A stretch of 64,000 bases of DNA, taken from NCBI GenBank assembly GCA_002238705.1, contig MPMW01000003.1, positions 1-64,000 on the forward strand. Reading direction: 5' to 3'. The notes beneath the pieces are model-generated. The model was not told the origin of the DNA and did no database searches. It saw only the letters and a list, made by a program, of their open reading frames with translations. Source of the DNA: Acidobacteria bacterium bin61 (GTDB lineage: Bacteria > Acidobacteriota > Vicinamibacteria > Marinacidobacterales > Marinacidobacteraceae). Below are positions 25,031 through 34,823 of the stretch, piece after piece (the first letter of the stretch is position 1; the number at the start of each line of letters is the position of its first letter). A program made the position numbers and the translations under genes.

Positions 25031-28000
25031 TTATGGCTCTGGATGGGGCGCCGGCGGCCCGGCGCGTCGGTCATCCGCGGCGAGGAGCCGCACCGGGCCA
25101 GACAGCGGTCCCGCGGCGGATTCGGGGCGGATGGGACCCTTGCCGGCCGGCGTCAGTGCGCCGTTTTCGAGCACGAGGTTGCCGGACGAGGTAACGGGAA
25201 TCCGGGCGCCCGGGATCAGGATTCCGGAAAGGTTCAGCGGGTCCGCGGCGCCGATGGTCAGTCTCGGCCCCGGCTCGCCCGTGTTCCGGCCCGCTCGGCG
25301 GAGCGGCGCGACGGCTTCGGCGAGCGCGAACTGCTCGCCGGGGAAAGTGGAGACGAACTGGCCGCCCACCACCTCGCCCCGCATCTCCAGTCGCCGCAGG
25401 ACGAGCTGGAGGTCCCGCCAGCGCGAAGGGGTGCGCTCCCGTTTCAGGAGGTCACGGAACACCACGCCCCAGCGCGACAGAAGCTGCCGGGCGACCGCCT
25501 GGTGGCCCCCGGTTTCCCCGTCTTCCTCGGACTGCGCGGCAAGGAGCGCCCAACGCCCGGGTGAGTAGCGCGCCTTTCGTCGCCGGTAACGCCCGTAAGC
25601 GCTCCGCCGCCGTGGATCCATGAGCGCCCTCAGGTTGTCGAAGCCGTCCGCGGTCACCCGGCCGGAGGCGGTCAGTTCCCAAAGCGCGTCCTCGAGCGCC
25701 GCGGGAAGCAGGCCAGTGCATTGGTGCAGCTCGGCGAAGAACTGGGCTCCCCGGCGTTCGAGCTGCTCCAGCACCTTGGCCGCGGCCGAAGAAAGGCTGG
25801 ACGAGTCCTCGTGCCGTGCGCGGAGCCAGTGCCCCAGGTCGCTCCGGAGGAGCAGGCCGATGGGCGCCGCGCGGGTCGGCCGCGCCGGACTTGTGTTGGG
25901 CGACGGGTCGGGAGCGGATGTTCGTCCCCAGACTACCTGGCCCGAAAGACAGTTCTCGTCCAGCCAGTCACGCCGGTAGCCCGCGATCCGGAGCGGCAGG
26001 ATTTGCGACTCCCAGGCCGCGGCCGGCGCTTCGAGGCCCTGGAGTTGCGCGATCACTTCGCGCACTCCATGGGGACCGTGGAGGCGGGTCTCCGCCGTCG
26101 CGTGCTGCCAGCCGGCGAGGAAACGCACAAAGGCCGTGGCGCTCACCGGGGCCGATTCGCGGCGGAGCCGGGCCAGCGTCAGTCGGTGGATGCGGGCCAG
26201 CACCCGCCGGTGGCACCACTCGACCGGCCCCTTCCCGGCCGGAGAGCGCCGAAAGCGGCCCTGGAGTACCAGGCCCTCGGCTTCGAGAAGCGTGAGCGCG
26301 GCCTCGATCCCGGCCTCGGGGAGGGCAAGGCGGGCGGCGAGCGCGGCGGCGGATGCGGGCCCGGAACCGTCCATCACTCCCCGCAGGATTGCGGCCACCG
26401 CGCTCGCCCGCGTGTGCGGTGGGTCGCCGGCTTCCGGAACCGAATTCCCGGGCGCCGACGATGCGTCCGGCGGTAGGAAGACCTCGGGCCAGGCCGCGCG
26501 GGCGAGCGCCAGCCGTTCGGTGGCCACCCAGAACCGGGCGTCTCCCACGGCGAAGGCGGCGGCGCGGCGTCCTCCCGCGAGTTCCTCGAACCACGCCGCC
26601 CACTCCGGAGTCTCCCGGACCGCTCCGAGCGTCAGGAGTGCGTCGTGGAGTTCGTCGGCGTCGCGAACCAGTGGAGCGGCTTCCGCCGCCGCCTGCGCGA
26701 TGGCTTCGGGATCAAGGACGGCCTCGGCATCGAGTTCGGGGGGCAGGGAACCGCGCATCCGGACCGCGCGCGACCGGCGCTCTTCGAGCGGCGCCGGGTC
26801 GAGGAAAGCGAATGGGTTGGCGTTCAGGATTTCCGCGGCGAAGGGCGACGGCTCCGGCGTGTCCACCGCCACCGTGCGGATCCGGCCTTTGCGGATGTCT
26901 TCGAGGACCGCGAGCAGGCCCCCGACGTCCAGCCCCTCGTGCAGGCAGTCGCGGATCGCCTCGTCCACCAGCGGGTGCCTCGGGATCCGCACCTCGCCCG
27001 CGAGGTTTTCGGCGCAGGCGGCCTGGTCGGGGAATACCGCGGCGAGCAGATCGTCGGTGAGCATCCGCTGGATGGGAGGCGGAACCCGCTGGCCGTGGCG
27101 CCGGCGCGGCACCTGAAGCGCCCGCGAGGCGGCCCAGCGCCAGCGGGCCCCGAAGAGCGGGACCCCAAGCACCGCCTGGGTGAGCACGTGCTCCAGTGTC
27201 TTGGGATGGAGGAACGAGAAGACCGATTCGAGCGGAAAGGAATGAAGGTCGGTCAGCGAAACGACGATGCCGTCGTCGGTGGCGGCCGCCTGGAGTTCCA
27301 GATTGAAGGACCGGCAGAATCGCTTCCGGAGCGCCAGGCCCCAGGCCCGATTGATCCGGCTCCCGAAGGGGGCGTGGATGACGAGTTGCATCCCTCCCGA
27401 ATCGTCGAAGAACCGTTCGGCGACCACCGTTCGCTGGCTCGGCATGGCGCCGAGCGCAGCCCGCCCGGAGGCCAGGTAACGGACGACCTGATCGGTTCCG
27501 GCCGCGCCGAGGCGGGACGCGTCCCGGAGCCCGGCCCGCGTCTCCTCCGCCGGGCTCCCATCCATCCGTTCGCGCAGTTCCGAGACGCGGGCGCTCAACT
27601 CCGCGGTGCGTCCGGGGGCCTCGCCCCGCCAGAAGGGAATGGTGGGCGCCGCGCCCCCGGCGTCCTCCACTCGCACCTGTCCCTGGGCGATCCGCCGGAT
27701 CCGCCAGGAAGTGGTGCCGAGCAGGAAGATGTCGCCCTGATAGCTCTCGATCGCGAAGTCCTCGTCGAGCTGGCCCACGACCCGGTCGTCGGGCTCGGCG
27801 ACCACCTGGTACTGCGCGGTGTCGGGAATCGCCCCCCCGTTCTGGATCGCTGCGAGGCGCGCGTTCCGGCGCGCCCGCACCGTACCGGAGACGGAGTCCC
27901 GGTGCAGGTAGGCGCCGCGGCGTCCCCGGGCGGTGGCGACGCCCTCCGAGAGCATGCCGATGACCGCGTCGAAGACCTCCCGGCCGAGGTTCCGGTAGGG

Positions 28001-29320
28001 ATAGGCGCGCCGCACGAAACCGAACAGCTCGTCGAGATCGTGGCGCCGCTCGGGCGCCGCGCCCGCCTCGGCGACGAGCTGCTGCGCGAGGATGTCGATC
28101 GGGGCGTCGGGAATGCGGATCCGGTCGAGGTCTCCGGCATCCACGGCGGCCATAAGCGCCGCGCACTCGACGAGTTCGTCGCGGGTGGTGGGGAAAAAGC
28201 GCCCCTTCGGGGTCGCGCCGAGCCAGTGGCCTGAACGGCCGACCCGCTGGAGGGCGACCGCGATGGACCGCGGTGAGCCGAGCTGGCAGACCAGGTTGAC
28301 GGCGCCGATGTCGATTCCGAGTTCGAGCGAGGCGGTGGCGACGATAGCCCGGACGTCGCCGCGCTGGAGGCGCCGTTCGGCCTCCAGCCGGACTTCCTTC
28401 GCGAGGCTCCCGTGATGCGCAAGAACGGCGTCTTCGGGGAGTTTCTCCCGGAGAACGTGGGTCAGTCTTTCCGCCATCCGCCGGGTGTTCACGAAGACCA
28501 GGGTGGTCTCGTGTTCCTCGATGAGGGTGGCGATCCGGTCCCGGAGGTCCTCCATCACCTCGTGGGTGGCCACCGCGCCGAGTTCGGTGTCCGGAACCTC
28601 CACCGCGAGGTCCATTTTCCGCCGGTGGCCGACGGGAATCACCGTCGGGCCCTCCGCCGTGCGCGGACTCAGGAAGCGCGCGATCTCGGAGAGCGGCCGC
28701 ACGGTAGCCGAGAGCCCGATGCGCTGGAGCGGGCGGCCGGCGAGCCCGTCCAGACGTTCGAGGGAGAGCGCGAGGTGGCTGCCGCGCTTGTCGCGGGCGA
28801 GCGCGTGGATTTCGTCCACGATGACGGTGTCCGCGTTCTGCAGGACTTCCCGGCCGCGCGCCGCGGTCAGGAGCAGGTAGAGCGATTCCGGGGTGGTGAC
28901 CAGGATGTGGGGCGGTTTCCGGGTCATGCGGGCCCGGTCCGCGGCCGGGGTGTCGCCGGTTCGGAGTTCGGCGCGGACCGGCGGCAGCGCGGCGCCCGCC
29001 GCCTCTGCTCGCGCGGCGATGCCGGCGAGAGGGAGTTCCAGGTTCCGGCGGATGTCCGCACTCAGCGCCTTGAGCGGCGAGACATAGACCACGCGGGTCT
29101 CGTCCGGCAGTGCCCCGCTTCGGGCTTCCCGGGTGAGCCGGTCCAACGCGAAGAGGAACGCCGCAAGCGTCTTCCCGGAACCTGTCGGGGCGGTAATCAG
29201 GACGTCCTCGCCCCGGGCGATGGCCGGCCACCCCCGTGCCTGGGGCTCCGTGGGAGCCTCGAACCGCTCCCGGAACCAGCCAGTGACGGCCGGATCGAAC
29301 TGGGAGAGCGGAGAGGTCAC
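25031..29320 (-). CDS. lhr: Lhr-type ATP-dependent DNA helicase
   Basis: A large superfamily-2 helicase of about 1429 residues. From the GTG at 29320 the ATPase core is clear: Walker A TAPTGSGKT at about 43-51, SPLKALSAD at about 81-89, VTTPESLYLLL, DEIH at 169-172, LSATVRPL, and motif VI (VGRSGHWLG). The Lhr-specific C-terminal domains (winged-helix and Lhr-CTD, ending with SRWRDLQLVLRRLEMRGEVVGG) follow. Lhr unwinds RNA:DNA and DNA forks 3'-5' and is linked to mutagenesis and repair. An ATG at 29395 is an alternative start. Longer upstream reading overlaps kynureninase antisense and is not credible. It is divergent from the kynureninase gene. Confidence 0.88.
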   Translation of the reverse strand: MTSPLSQFDPAVTGWFRERFEAPTEPQARGWPAIARGEDVLITAPTGSGKTLAAFLFALDRLTREARSGALPDETRVVYVSPLKALSADIRRNLELPLAGIAARAEAAGAALPPVRAELRTGDTPAADRARMTRKPPHILVTTPESLYLLLTAARGREVLQNADTVIVDEIHALARDKRGSHLALSLERLDGLAGRPLQRIGLSATVRPLSEIARFLSPRTAEGPTVIPVGHRRKMDLAVEVPDTELGAVATHEVMEDLRDRIATLIEEHETTLVFVNTRRMAERLTHVLREKLPEDAVLAHHGSLAKEVRLEAERRLQRGDVRAIVATASLELGIDIGAVNLVCQLGSPRSIAVALQRVGRSGHWLGATPKGRFFPTTRDELVECAALMAAVDAGDLDRIRIPDAPIDILAQQLVAEAGAAPERRHDLDELFGFVRRAYPYRNLGREVFDAVIGMLSEGVATARGRRGAYLHRDSVSGTVRARRNARLAAIQNGGAIPDTAQYQVVAEPDDRVVGQLDEDFAIESYQGDIFLLGTTSWRIRRIAQGQVRVEDAGGAAPTIPFWRGEAPGRTAELSARVSELRERMDGSPAEETRAGLRDASRLGAAGTDQVVRYLASGRAALGAMPSQRTVVAERFFDDSGGMQLVIHAPFGSRINRAWGLALRKRFCRSFNLELQAAATDDGIVVSLTDLHSFPLESVFSFLHPKTLEHVLTQAVLGVPLFGARWRWAASRALQVPRRRHGQRVPPPIQRMLTDDLLAAVFPDQAACAENLAGEVRIPRHPLVDEAIRDCLHEGLDVGGLLAVLEDIRKGRIRTVAVDTPEPSPFAAEILNANPFAFLDPAPLEERRSRAVRMRGSLPPELDAEAVLDPEAIAQAAAEAAPLVRDADELHDALLTLGAVRETPEWAAWFEELAGGRRAAAFAVGDARFWVATERLALARAAWPEVFLPPDASSAPGNSVPEAGDPPHTRASAVAAILRGVMDGSGPASAAALAARLALPEAGIEAALTLLEAEGLVLQGRFRRSPAGKGPVEWCHRRVLARIHRLTLARLRRESAPVSATAFVRFLAGWQHATAETRLHGPHGVREVIAQLQGLEAPAAAWESQILPLRIAGYRRDWLDENCLSGQVVWGRTSAPDPSPNTSPARPTRAAPIGLLLRSDLGHWLRARHEDSSSLSSAAAKVLEQLERRGAQFFAELHQCTGLLPAALEDALWELTASGRVTADGFDNLRALMDPRRRSAYGRYRRRKARYSPGRWALLAAQSEEDGETGGHQAVARQLLSRWGVVFRDLLKRERTPSRWRDLQLVLRRLEMRGEVVGGQFVSTFPGEQFALAEAVAPLRRAGRNTGEPGPRLTIGAADPLNLSGILIPGARIPVTSSGNLVLENGALTPAGKGPIRPESAAGPLSGPVRLLAADDRRAGPPAPHPEP

Positions 29321-29443
29321 GTTGGCTTGGCCGGCGAAGGAGGGGGGAGGGGGCAATGTAGTGCGGAGAGTGTCTCGCGGAATAATCCGTTTCATGGAAC
29401 GGAACGGGCGGGGTGGCGTCCCCGAGAGCGGAGGGGGATTACC

Positions 29444-30703
29444 GTGACCGCTCCCGCCGGGACGGCGCTCATCCGCGACGACCTGCTGGAACGCGACCGG
29501 AGCGATCCGCTCGCCCCTTTCCGCGACCGGTTCCGGCTTCCGGAGGGCGTGATCTACCTCGACGGAAACTCGCTCGGCCCGCCGTCGATGAACATCGGGA
29601 CCCGGATCGGGGCGCTGCTGGCCGATGAATGGGGAAGCGATCTCGTCGCCTCCTGGAACCGTCACGGCTGGTTCCGGTTGCCCGAGCGGGTCGGGACGCG
29701 CCTCGCCCCGCTGCTCGGCGCCGGCGGGGACGAGGTGATTGCCACGGACTCGGTGTCCGTGAACCTCTTCAAGCTGCTCGCGGCCCTGTTGCGGAGGCCG
29801 GGGCCGGGGCGGGTCGTGCTGGCCGAAGATACCAACTTCCCCACCGACCTCTACATGGCTGAAGGCCTGGTCAGCCTGCTCCGCGAGAGCGGCGCCCGGC
29901 TTCGGCTCGTGCCGCCGGCCGATTTCGAGGGGGCGCTCGGGCCCGACGTGTCCGTCGCCACGCTGACCCAGGTGGACTTCCGGACGGGCCGGAAGCACGA
30001 CCTCCGCCGGCTCACCGCCCTTGCCCGGGAAGCGGGGATTCCCATCGTGTGGGACCTGAGCCACAGCGCGGGCGCCTTTCCCCTGCGCCTGAACGACGAC
30101 CGCGTCGAGTTTGCGGTCGGGTGCGGCTACAAGTATCTGAACGGCGGTCCCGGGGCGCCCGGATTCCTCTACGTGGCCCGCGAGTTCCAGCAGTCGCTCG
30201 ACACGCCGCTCTCCGGCTGGATGGGGCACCGGGCGCCTTTCGACTTCGAGACGCGCTACCGGCCGGCGGCCGGGATGCGGCGTTTCCTGACCGGAACTCC
30301 GGGGATCCTGTCGATGGTCGCCCTCGAGGAGGGCCTTCGGACGTTCGACGGGGTGGACATGGAAGCGCTACGGGCAAAGAGCGAGGAACTCGGGAACGTC
30401 TTTCTCCGCCTCGCCGACGAACGGCTCACCGGATTCGGGGTCGAAGCCGTGAGCCCGCGGGGCGCTCGCGAGCGGGGAAGCCAGGTGTCGCTCCGCCATC
30501 CGGACGCCTACCCGGTGATGCAGGCTCTCATCGCCCGGGGCGTGGTGGGGGACTTCCGGGAACCCGATCTCCTCCGCTTCGGGTTCGCTCCGCTCTACGT
30601 GCGGTACGCGGACGTCTGGGACGCGGTCGAAACGCTTCGCGATGTCCTGGCATGCGAGGAACACCGAGCCCCGCGCTTCCAGCACCGGGATGCGGTGACG
30701 TGA
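29444..30703 (+). CDS. kynU: Kynureninase
   Basis: A 419-residue PLP-dependent fold-type I enzyme that splits kynurenine to anthranilate and alanine. The start is the GTG at 29444, eight bases after GGAGGGGG. Seen motifs are IYLDGNSLGPPS near the N-terminus, TLTQVDFRTGRKHDL, IVWDLSHSAGAFP with the PLP-stacking Asp, and CGYKYLNGGPGAPGFLYV with the Schiff-base Lys. The C-terminus has GDFREPDLLRFGFAPLYVRY. All these are typical of kynureninase. The other genes of tryptophan catabolism (dioxygenase, formamidase) are not adjacent. The gene is convergent with cysNC, 35 bases away. Confidence 0.93.
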   Translation: MTAPAGTALIRDDLLERDRSDPLAPFRDRFRLPEGVIYLDGNSLGPPSMNIGTRIGALLADEWGSDLVASWNRHGWFRLPERVGTRLAPLLGAGGDEVIATDSVSVNLFKLLAALLRRPGPGRVVLAEDTNFPTDLYMAEGLVSLLRESGARLRLVPPADFEGALGPDVSVATLTQVDFRTGRKHDLRRLTALAREAGIPIVWDLSHSAGAFPLRLNDDRVEFAVGCGYKYLNGGPGAPGFLYVAREFQQSLDTPLSGWMGHRAPFDFETRYRPAAGMRRFLTGTPGILSMVALEEGLRTFDGVDMEALRAKSEELGNVFLRLADERLTGFGVEAVSPRGARERGSQVSLRHPDAYPVMQALIARGVVGDFREPDLLRFGFAPLYVRYADVWDAVETLRDVLACEEHRAPRFQHRDAVT

Positions 30704-30738
30704 GCGCGGGGAGGCCGTTGCGGTTTCCCGCCCGGTAG

Positions 30739-32562
30739 CTACTCGAGCGAGTCCAGGACCCGTTCGACGCAGCGCTCCGGCGACTCGGCCCCGGCGTCGA
30801 GCCGGAGGTCCGGGGCGTCCGGGGGTTCGTAGGGGCTGTCGATTCCAGTGAAGTTCTTCACTTCGCCCCGCCGGGCCCGGGCATAGAGGCCCTTCGGGTC
30901 CCTGGCTTCGCAGGTTGCGAGCGGGGCGTCCACGAAGATCTCCCGGAAGTCAGCGGGTTCGAACCGGCGCCGGGCGTGGTCCCGGTCCGCGCGGAAGGGG
31001 CTGATGAACGCCACAATGACGATCAGCCCGGCATCCACCATGAGGCGGGCCACTTCGGCCACCCGCCGGATGTTCTCCACGCGGTCGGCCTCGGTGAAGC
31101 CCAGATCGCGGTTCAACCCGTGGCGGACATTGTCCCCGTCGAGCACGTAGGTGTGGCGCCCCTCGGCGGTGAGGCGCTTTTCGAGCAGGTTGGCGATCGT
31201 GGACTTGCCGGATCCGGAGAGTCCGGTCAGCCACAGGCAGCGCGCCCGCTGCCCCTTGGCGCGGGCGCGGATCTCCCGCGTCACCTCGAAGTCCTGCCGG
31301 CGAAGGTTGGCCGCCCGCATCAGCGGGAAGCGGATCATCCCCGCGCCCACCGTGGTCCCGGTCCGCCGGTCCAGCAGGACGAACCCGCCGAGGGTCCGGT
31401 TTTCGTCGTAGGGGGTGAAGGGCAGGGGCCGGTCGGTCGCCAGGTTGACGGAGCCGATGTCGTTCAGCCCGAGGGTGGCTGCCGGCCGCGCGCGGCCGTC
31501 CATCACATCCTCCCGATGCTTGATCCGGGTGACGGTGACGCCGGTTTCCCGGGTGTGGAGCTTGAGCAGGTAGGGGCGGCCGACGACCAGCGGCGCGTCA
31601 CCCATCCAGAGCAGTCGGGCCTGGAATTGGTCCGCTACCTTGACCGGATCGTCCGCCGCCGCGATGACATCGCCCCGGCTGACGTCCCGCTCTTCCTTCA
31701 GGACGAGCGTGATCGAGTCGCCCCGTTGCGCTCGCTGTCGCTCGCCCTGCCAGACGACGATCCGCTCCACTTCGGTCTCGGCGCCCGACGGAAAGACCCG
31801 GACCCGGTCACCCGGCGCGACCGCGCCCGCCGCGATACGGCCGCAGTACCCCCGAAAGTCCGAATTCGGACGGTTCACGTACTGGACCGGCATCCGGAAC
31901 GGCTGGCCCTCGGCGGGCGGTGCGATCTCCACGGTTTCCAGGTGATCAAGCAGCGTGGGCCCGGAGTACCAGGCGGTCTGCCCGTCCCGATTCGTCACGT
32001 TGTCGCCGTGAAGCGCCGAGATCGGGATCGCCTGCGTCTTGGTGATCCCGGTTTCCCTGGCCACCGCCCGGTAGGCGGCGGCGATGGCATCGAAGCGAGC
32101 CTGGTCCCAGCCGACGCGGTCCATCTTGTTGACGGCGAGGACCACGTGCCGGATCCCGAGCATTCCGGCGATCCGGCTGTGCCGGGCGGTCTGGGGTATC
32201 ACGCCCTTGTCCGCATCCACGAGGACGACGGCCAGACCGGCGGTCGAGGCTCCCGTCGCCATGTTGCGGGTGTACTGCTCGTGGCCCGGCGCGTCGGCCA
32301 CGAAGAACTGCCGGCGCGGTGTTTCGAACCGGCGGTAGGCCACGTCGATGGTGATGCCCTGCTCGCGTTCGGCTTGTAGCCCATCCATGAGGAGCGCCAG
32401 GTCCGCATCGTCGCCCTGGGTGCCGTAGCGGCGCGAAGCCTGCTCCACCGCCTGGAACTGGTCCTCGAAGACCGCCCGGCATTCGTGGAGCAGCCGGCCG
32501 ATGAGGGTGCTCTTGCCGTCGTCCACGCTGCCGCAGAGGACGAGCCGGAGGGGAGGGAGCAT
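30739..32562 (-). CDS. cysN: Bifunctional sulfate adenylyltransferase large subunit / APS kinase (CysNC)
   Basis: A 607-residue fusion. The N-terminal GTPase domain carries CGSVDDGKSTLIGRLLHE (P-loop), VADAPGHEQYTRNM (switch II) and LAVNKMDRVGW, followed by two EF-Tu-like beta-barrels. The C-terminal APS kinase domain (from about residue 425) has LTGLSGSGKSTIANLLE and the APS-binding VLDGDNVRHGLNRDLGF. With CysD it converts sulfate to APS using ATP and GTP hydrolysis, and the kinase domain then makes PAPS. The start overlaps the CysD stop by one base (TGATG). No PAPS reductase gene is in the window, so PAPS may serve assimilation or sulfation. Confidence 0.94.
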   Translation of the reverse strand: MLPPLRLVLCGSVDDGKSTLIGRLLHECRAVFEDQFQAVEQASRRYGTQGDDADLALLMDGLQAEREQGITIDVAYRRFETPRRQFFVADAPGHEQYTRNMATGASTAGLAVVLVDADKGVIPQTARHSRIAGMLGIRHVVLAVNKMDRVGWDQARFDAIAAAYRAVARETGITKTQAIPISALHGDNVTNRDGQTAWYSGPTLLDHLETVEIAPPAEGQPFRMPVQYVNRPNSDFRGYCGRIAAGAVAPGDRVRVFPSGAETEVERIVVWQGERQRAQRGDSITLVLKEERDVSRGDVIAAADDPVKVADQFQARLLWMGDAPLVVGRPYLLKLHTRETGVTVTRIKHREDVMDGRARPAATLGLNDIGSVNLATDRPLPFTPYDENRTLGGFVLLDRRTGTTVGAGMIRFPLMRAANLRRQDFEVTREIRARAKGQRARCLWLTGLSGSGKSTIANLLEKRLTAEGRHTYVLDGDNVRHGLNRDLGFTEADRVENIRRVAEVARLMVDAGLIVIVAFISPFRADRDHARRRFEPADFREIFVDAPLATCEARDPKGLYARARRGEVKNFTGIDSPYEPPDAPDLRLDAGAESPERCVERVLDSLE

Positions 32563-33488
32563 CAGAAATACCCCTCGCGCTTCTTCCGCTCCATGGAGGC
32601 CTCGCCGTCGTGATCGATCAGCCTGCCGTGGCGCTCGGACCGGTCCGCGCCGATCGTCTCGGCCAGAATGGCCTCCACGGTGTCCGCGTCGCTCTCGACC
32701 GCCGCGCTCAGCGGATAACAGCCGAGTGTCCGGAAGCGGACGCGCCGCACCACCGGCGTTTCGCCGGGCCGGAGGCGCATCCGGCCGTCGTCCACCAGGA
32801 TGAGTCCGCCGTCACGTTCGACGACCGGGCGTTCCTTCGCGAAATAGAGCGGGACGACGGGGATTTCCTCCGCGGCGATGTAGCGCCAGACGTCGCCCTC
32901 GGTCCAGTTGGAGAGCGGCGAGACCCGAAGCGACTCGCCCGGCCGGACCCGGGTGTTGTAGAGGTTCCAGATCTCGGGGCGTTGCGTCCGCGGTTCCCAC
33001 TGGTGGGCCCGGTTCCGCAGCGAGAAGACGCGCTCCTTGGCCCGTGACCGTTCCTCGTCGCGCCGGGCGCCCCCGAAGACGACGTCGTAACGGCCCGCAT
33101 CGAGCGCCTGGCGCAGCGCCTGTGTCTTCATCACGTCGGTGTAGTGCGCGGACCCGTGGTCGAAGAGGTTGACGCCCGCTCGAAGCCCCTCCTTGTTGGT
33201 GTGGACCCGCAGGTCCAACCCGAGTTCCGCGGCCGTCCGGTCCCGGAAGGCGATCATCTCCCGGAACTTCCAGGTCGTGTCGATATGGAGTAGGGGGACG
33301 GGGACCGGCGCCGGCCAGAAGGCCTTCCGGGCGAGGTGGAGCAGGACCGACGAGTCCTTGCCGATCGAATACAGCATCACCGGCCGCTCCGCGGTTGCCA
33401 CGCCCTCGCGGAGGATCTCGATCGCCTCGGATTCGAGGGTTCCGAGGATCGGGCCGTACGCCGGCCGGGTCGCGTCCGCCGTCACCAT
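32562..33488 (-). CDS. cysD: Sulfate adenylyltransferase small subunit
   Basis: A 308-residue ATP-pyrophosphatase-fold subunit that adenylates sulfate. The PP-loop is [18 protein letters not shown]. The family segments [31 protein letters not shown] and the C-terminal [17 protein letters not shown] are all as expected. It is translationally coupled to cysNC. Upstream lies the divergent-free end of the serine hydrolase gene 23 bases away, so the promoter must be within or before that gap. Confidence 0.94.
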   Translation of the reverse strand: MVTADATRPAYGPILGTLESEAIEILREGVATAERPVMLYSIGKDSSVLLHLARKAFWPAPVPVPLLHIDTTWKFREMIAFRDRTAAELGLDLRVHTNKEGLRAGVNLFDHGSAHYTDVMKTQALRQALDAGRYDVVFGGARRDEERSRAKERVFSLRNRAHQWEPRTQRPEIWNLYNTRVRPGESLRVSPLSNWTEGDVWRYIAAEEIPVVPLYFAKERPVVERDGGLILVDDGRMRLRPGETPVVRRVRFRTLGCYPLSAAVESDADTVEAILAETIGADRSERHGRLIDHDGEASMERKKREGYF

Positions 33489-33511
33489 GCGGCCCGTTTA
33501 CGTGGGGCTCG

Positions 33512-34630
33512 TCAGCACTCTGGGCCGCAGTGGGCGGCCATGAGCCGGGTGAGGATTCCCAGGTAGTCGTCCCAGGGCGTGGCGACTTCCGGCACCGTCT
33601 TGTGGGCGACGACCATGTCGAGCGACGGGATGACCGTGATGAACTGGCCCCAGGCTCCGCGTCCGGTGTAGGCGCCGCGAAACGCTTCCGGGACCGCCGG
33701 GCCGTCCCACACCCACCACATGTACCCGTAGCCGAACTCGCCGCCGCGGCGGCTCTCCGGATTCATCTCCTCCGATGGGGTGACCACGCTGGAAATCCGC
33801 TCGGCCCATCCCGGCGGAAGCACGCGCTCCTCCCTCCAGACGCCATCCCGCAGCATCAGGTAGCCGATCCGGGCCATGTCGCGGGTCGAGAGGTTCATGT
33901 GGTAGGCGAGGTTGTGCGAGCGCGTCGCGTCTCCCGACTTGCGGTGGATCCACCGGTGCCAGTCCTCGAATCCGAGGGGAGCCGCGAGGTCGGTCCCGAG
34001 CGCATCGTAGATATTGCGCTCCGTGAGCCTCTCGAAGACCGCACCCGCCGCGTTGAAGTCCCAGTTGCTGTACAGGTAGTAGGTACCGGGCTCCTGCGAG
34101 CCGCGGGGCGGGGCGTCCGCGAGGTTGTCCCCCGCGTTCGACGCCGGGTGATAGACCCCGGAGCGTGCGGTGACGAGGTCCAGCACCCGGGCCCGCTTCT
34201 CGATCGGGAGGAGGCCCTGGACATCGTCCATGCCCAGGTCTTCGAGCGTGCGTTCGAGATCGATCGTCCCGTCCTCCACATAGCGGCCGTACAGCATGGC
34301 GAGGATGCTCTTCCGGACCGAGGCGAGATAGCTGAGCGAATCCACGGGTCCGTGTTCGAAGAGGACGCGGCCCCCGACCACGGCCATCACGGCGGTCGTG
34401 TTGATCCCGTCCACGTAGGGGTGGATCGCGTCCAGCGCCTCGGCCGAGAACCCGGCGGAGACGGGATCCGCGATCCGCTCCCATGACGCGCCCGGATAGA
34501 CGGCCTCCGGCGCTGTCTCGACGGCCGGTTGCGAGCAGCCGAACGCCGCGGCGAGGACGAAGAGCAACGCCGGCAGGCACGCAATCCGCACCCCCGCGAC
34601 GGGTCCTGTCGCGGTTTTCCGTTTCATCAT
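33512..34630 (-). CDS. Serine hydrolase of the beta-lactamase/penicillin-binding fold (class C-like)
   Basis: A lipoprotein of 372 residues starting at tandem ATG codons (34630) behind a good GGAGAGGTGAT ribosome site. The signal peptide ends in a lipobox with Cys (AAAFGCSQ). The catalytic S-x-x-K is S104-VR-K107 (LASVRKSILAML) and the YxN motif is Y187-S-N (YLYSNWDFNAAG). A final His-Gly-like motif is not obvious. Such family C proteins are often esterases or D-aminopeptidases rather than true antibiotic lactamases, so resistance should not be assumed. It is transcribed toward cysD. Confidence 0.83.
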   Translation of the reverse strand: MMKRKTATGPVAGVRIACLPALLFVLAAAFGCSQPAVETAPEAVYPGASWERIADPVSAGFSAEALDAIHPYVDGINTTAVMAVVGGRVLFEHGPVDSLSYLASVRKSILAMLYGRYVEDGTIDLERTLEDLGMDDVQGLLPIEKRARVLDLVTARSGVYHPASNAGDNLADAPPRGSQEPGTYYLYSNWDFNAAGAVFERLTERNIYDALGTDLAAPLGFEDWHRWIHRKSGDATRSHNLAYHMNLSTRDMARIGYLMLRDGVWREERVLPPGWAERISSVVTPSEEMNPESRRGGEFGYGYMWWVWDGPAVPEAFRGAYTGRGAWGQFITVIPSLDMVVAHKTVPEVATPWDDYLGILTRLMAAHCGPEC

Positions 34631-34823
34631 GATCACCTCTCCGGCGATTCCCGGGGACGAACTCCGGCCAGGAGATACGACTCCCCGCATCGCCGCAAGC
34701 CTTCGATACTAACGACCGGGATTCCGAACGGGCCCGTGGCGGCCCGGCATCCGCCGGCCGTCTCCCGTAAACTCGCCCGGTGGCGCCGCGGATTGCGGCG
34801 CCCTGTCAAGCGGAGGTGTCCCA

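Noticed and set aside
29321-30229. 300-residue N-terminal extension of Lhr
   Set aside because: It would run antisense through most of kynureninase, and Lhr normally begins near the Walker A; start set at 29320.
33512-34630. Antibiotic beta-lactamase
   Set aside because: It has the SxxK and YxN motifs of the broad serine-hydrolase family but no feature specific to true AmpC enzymes, and the context is not a resistance one.
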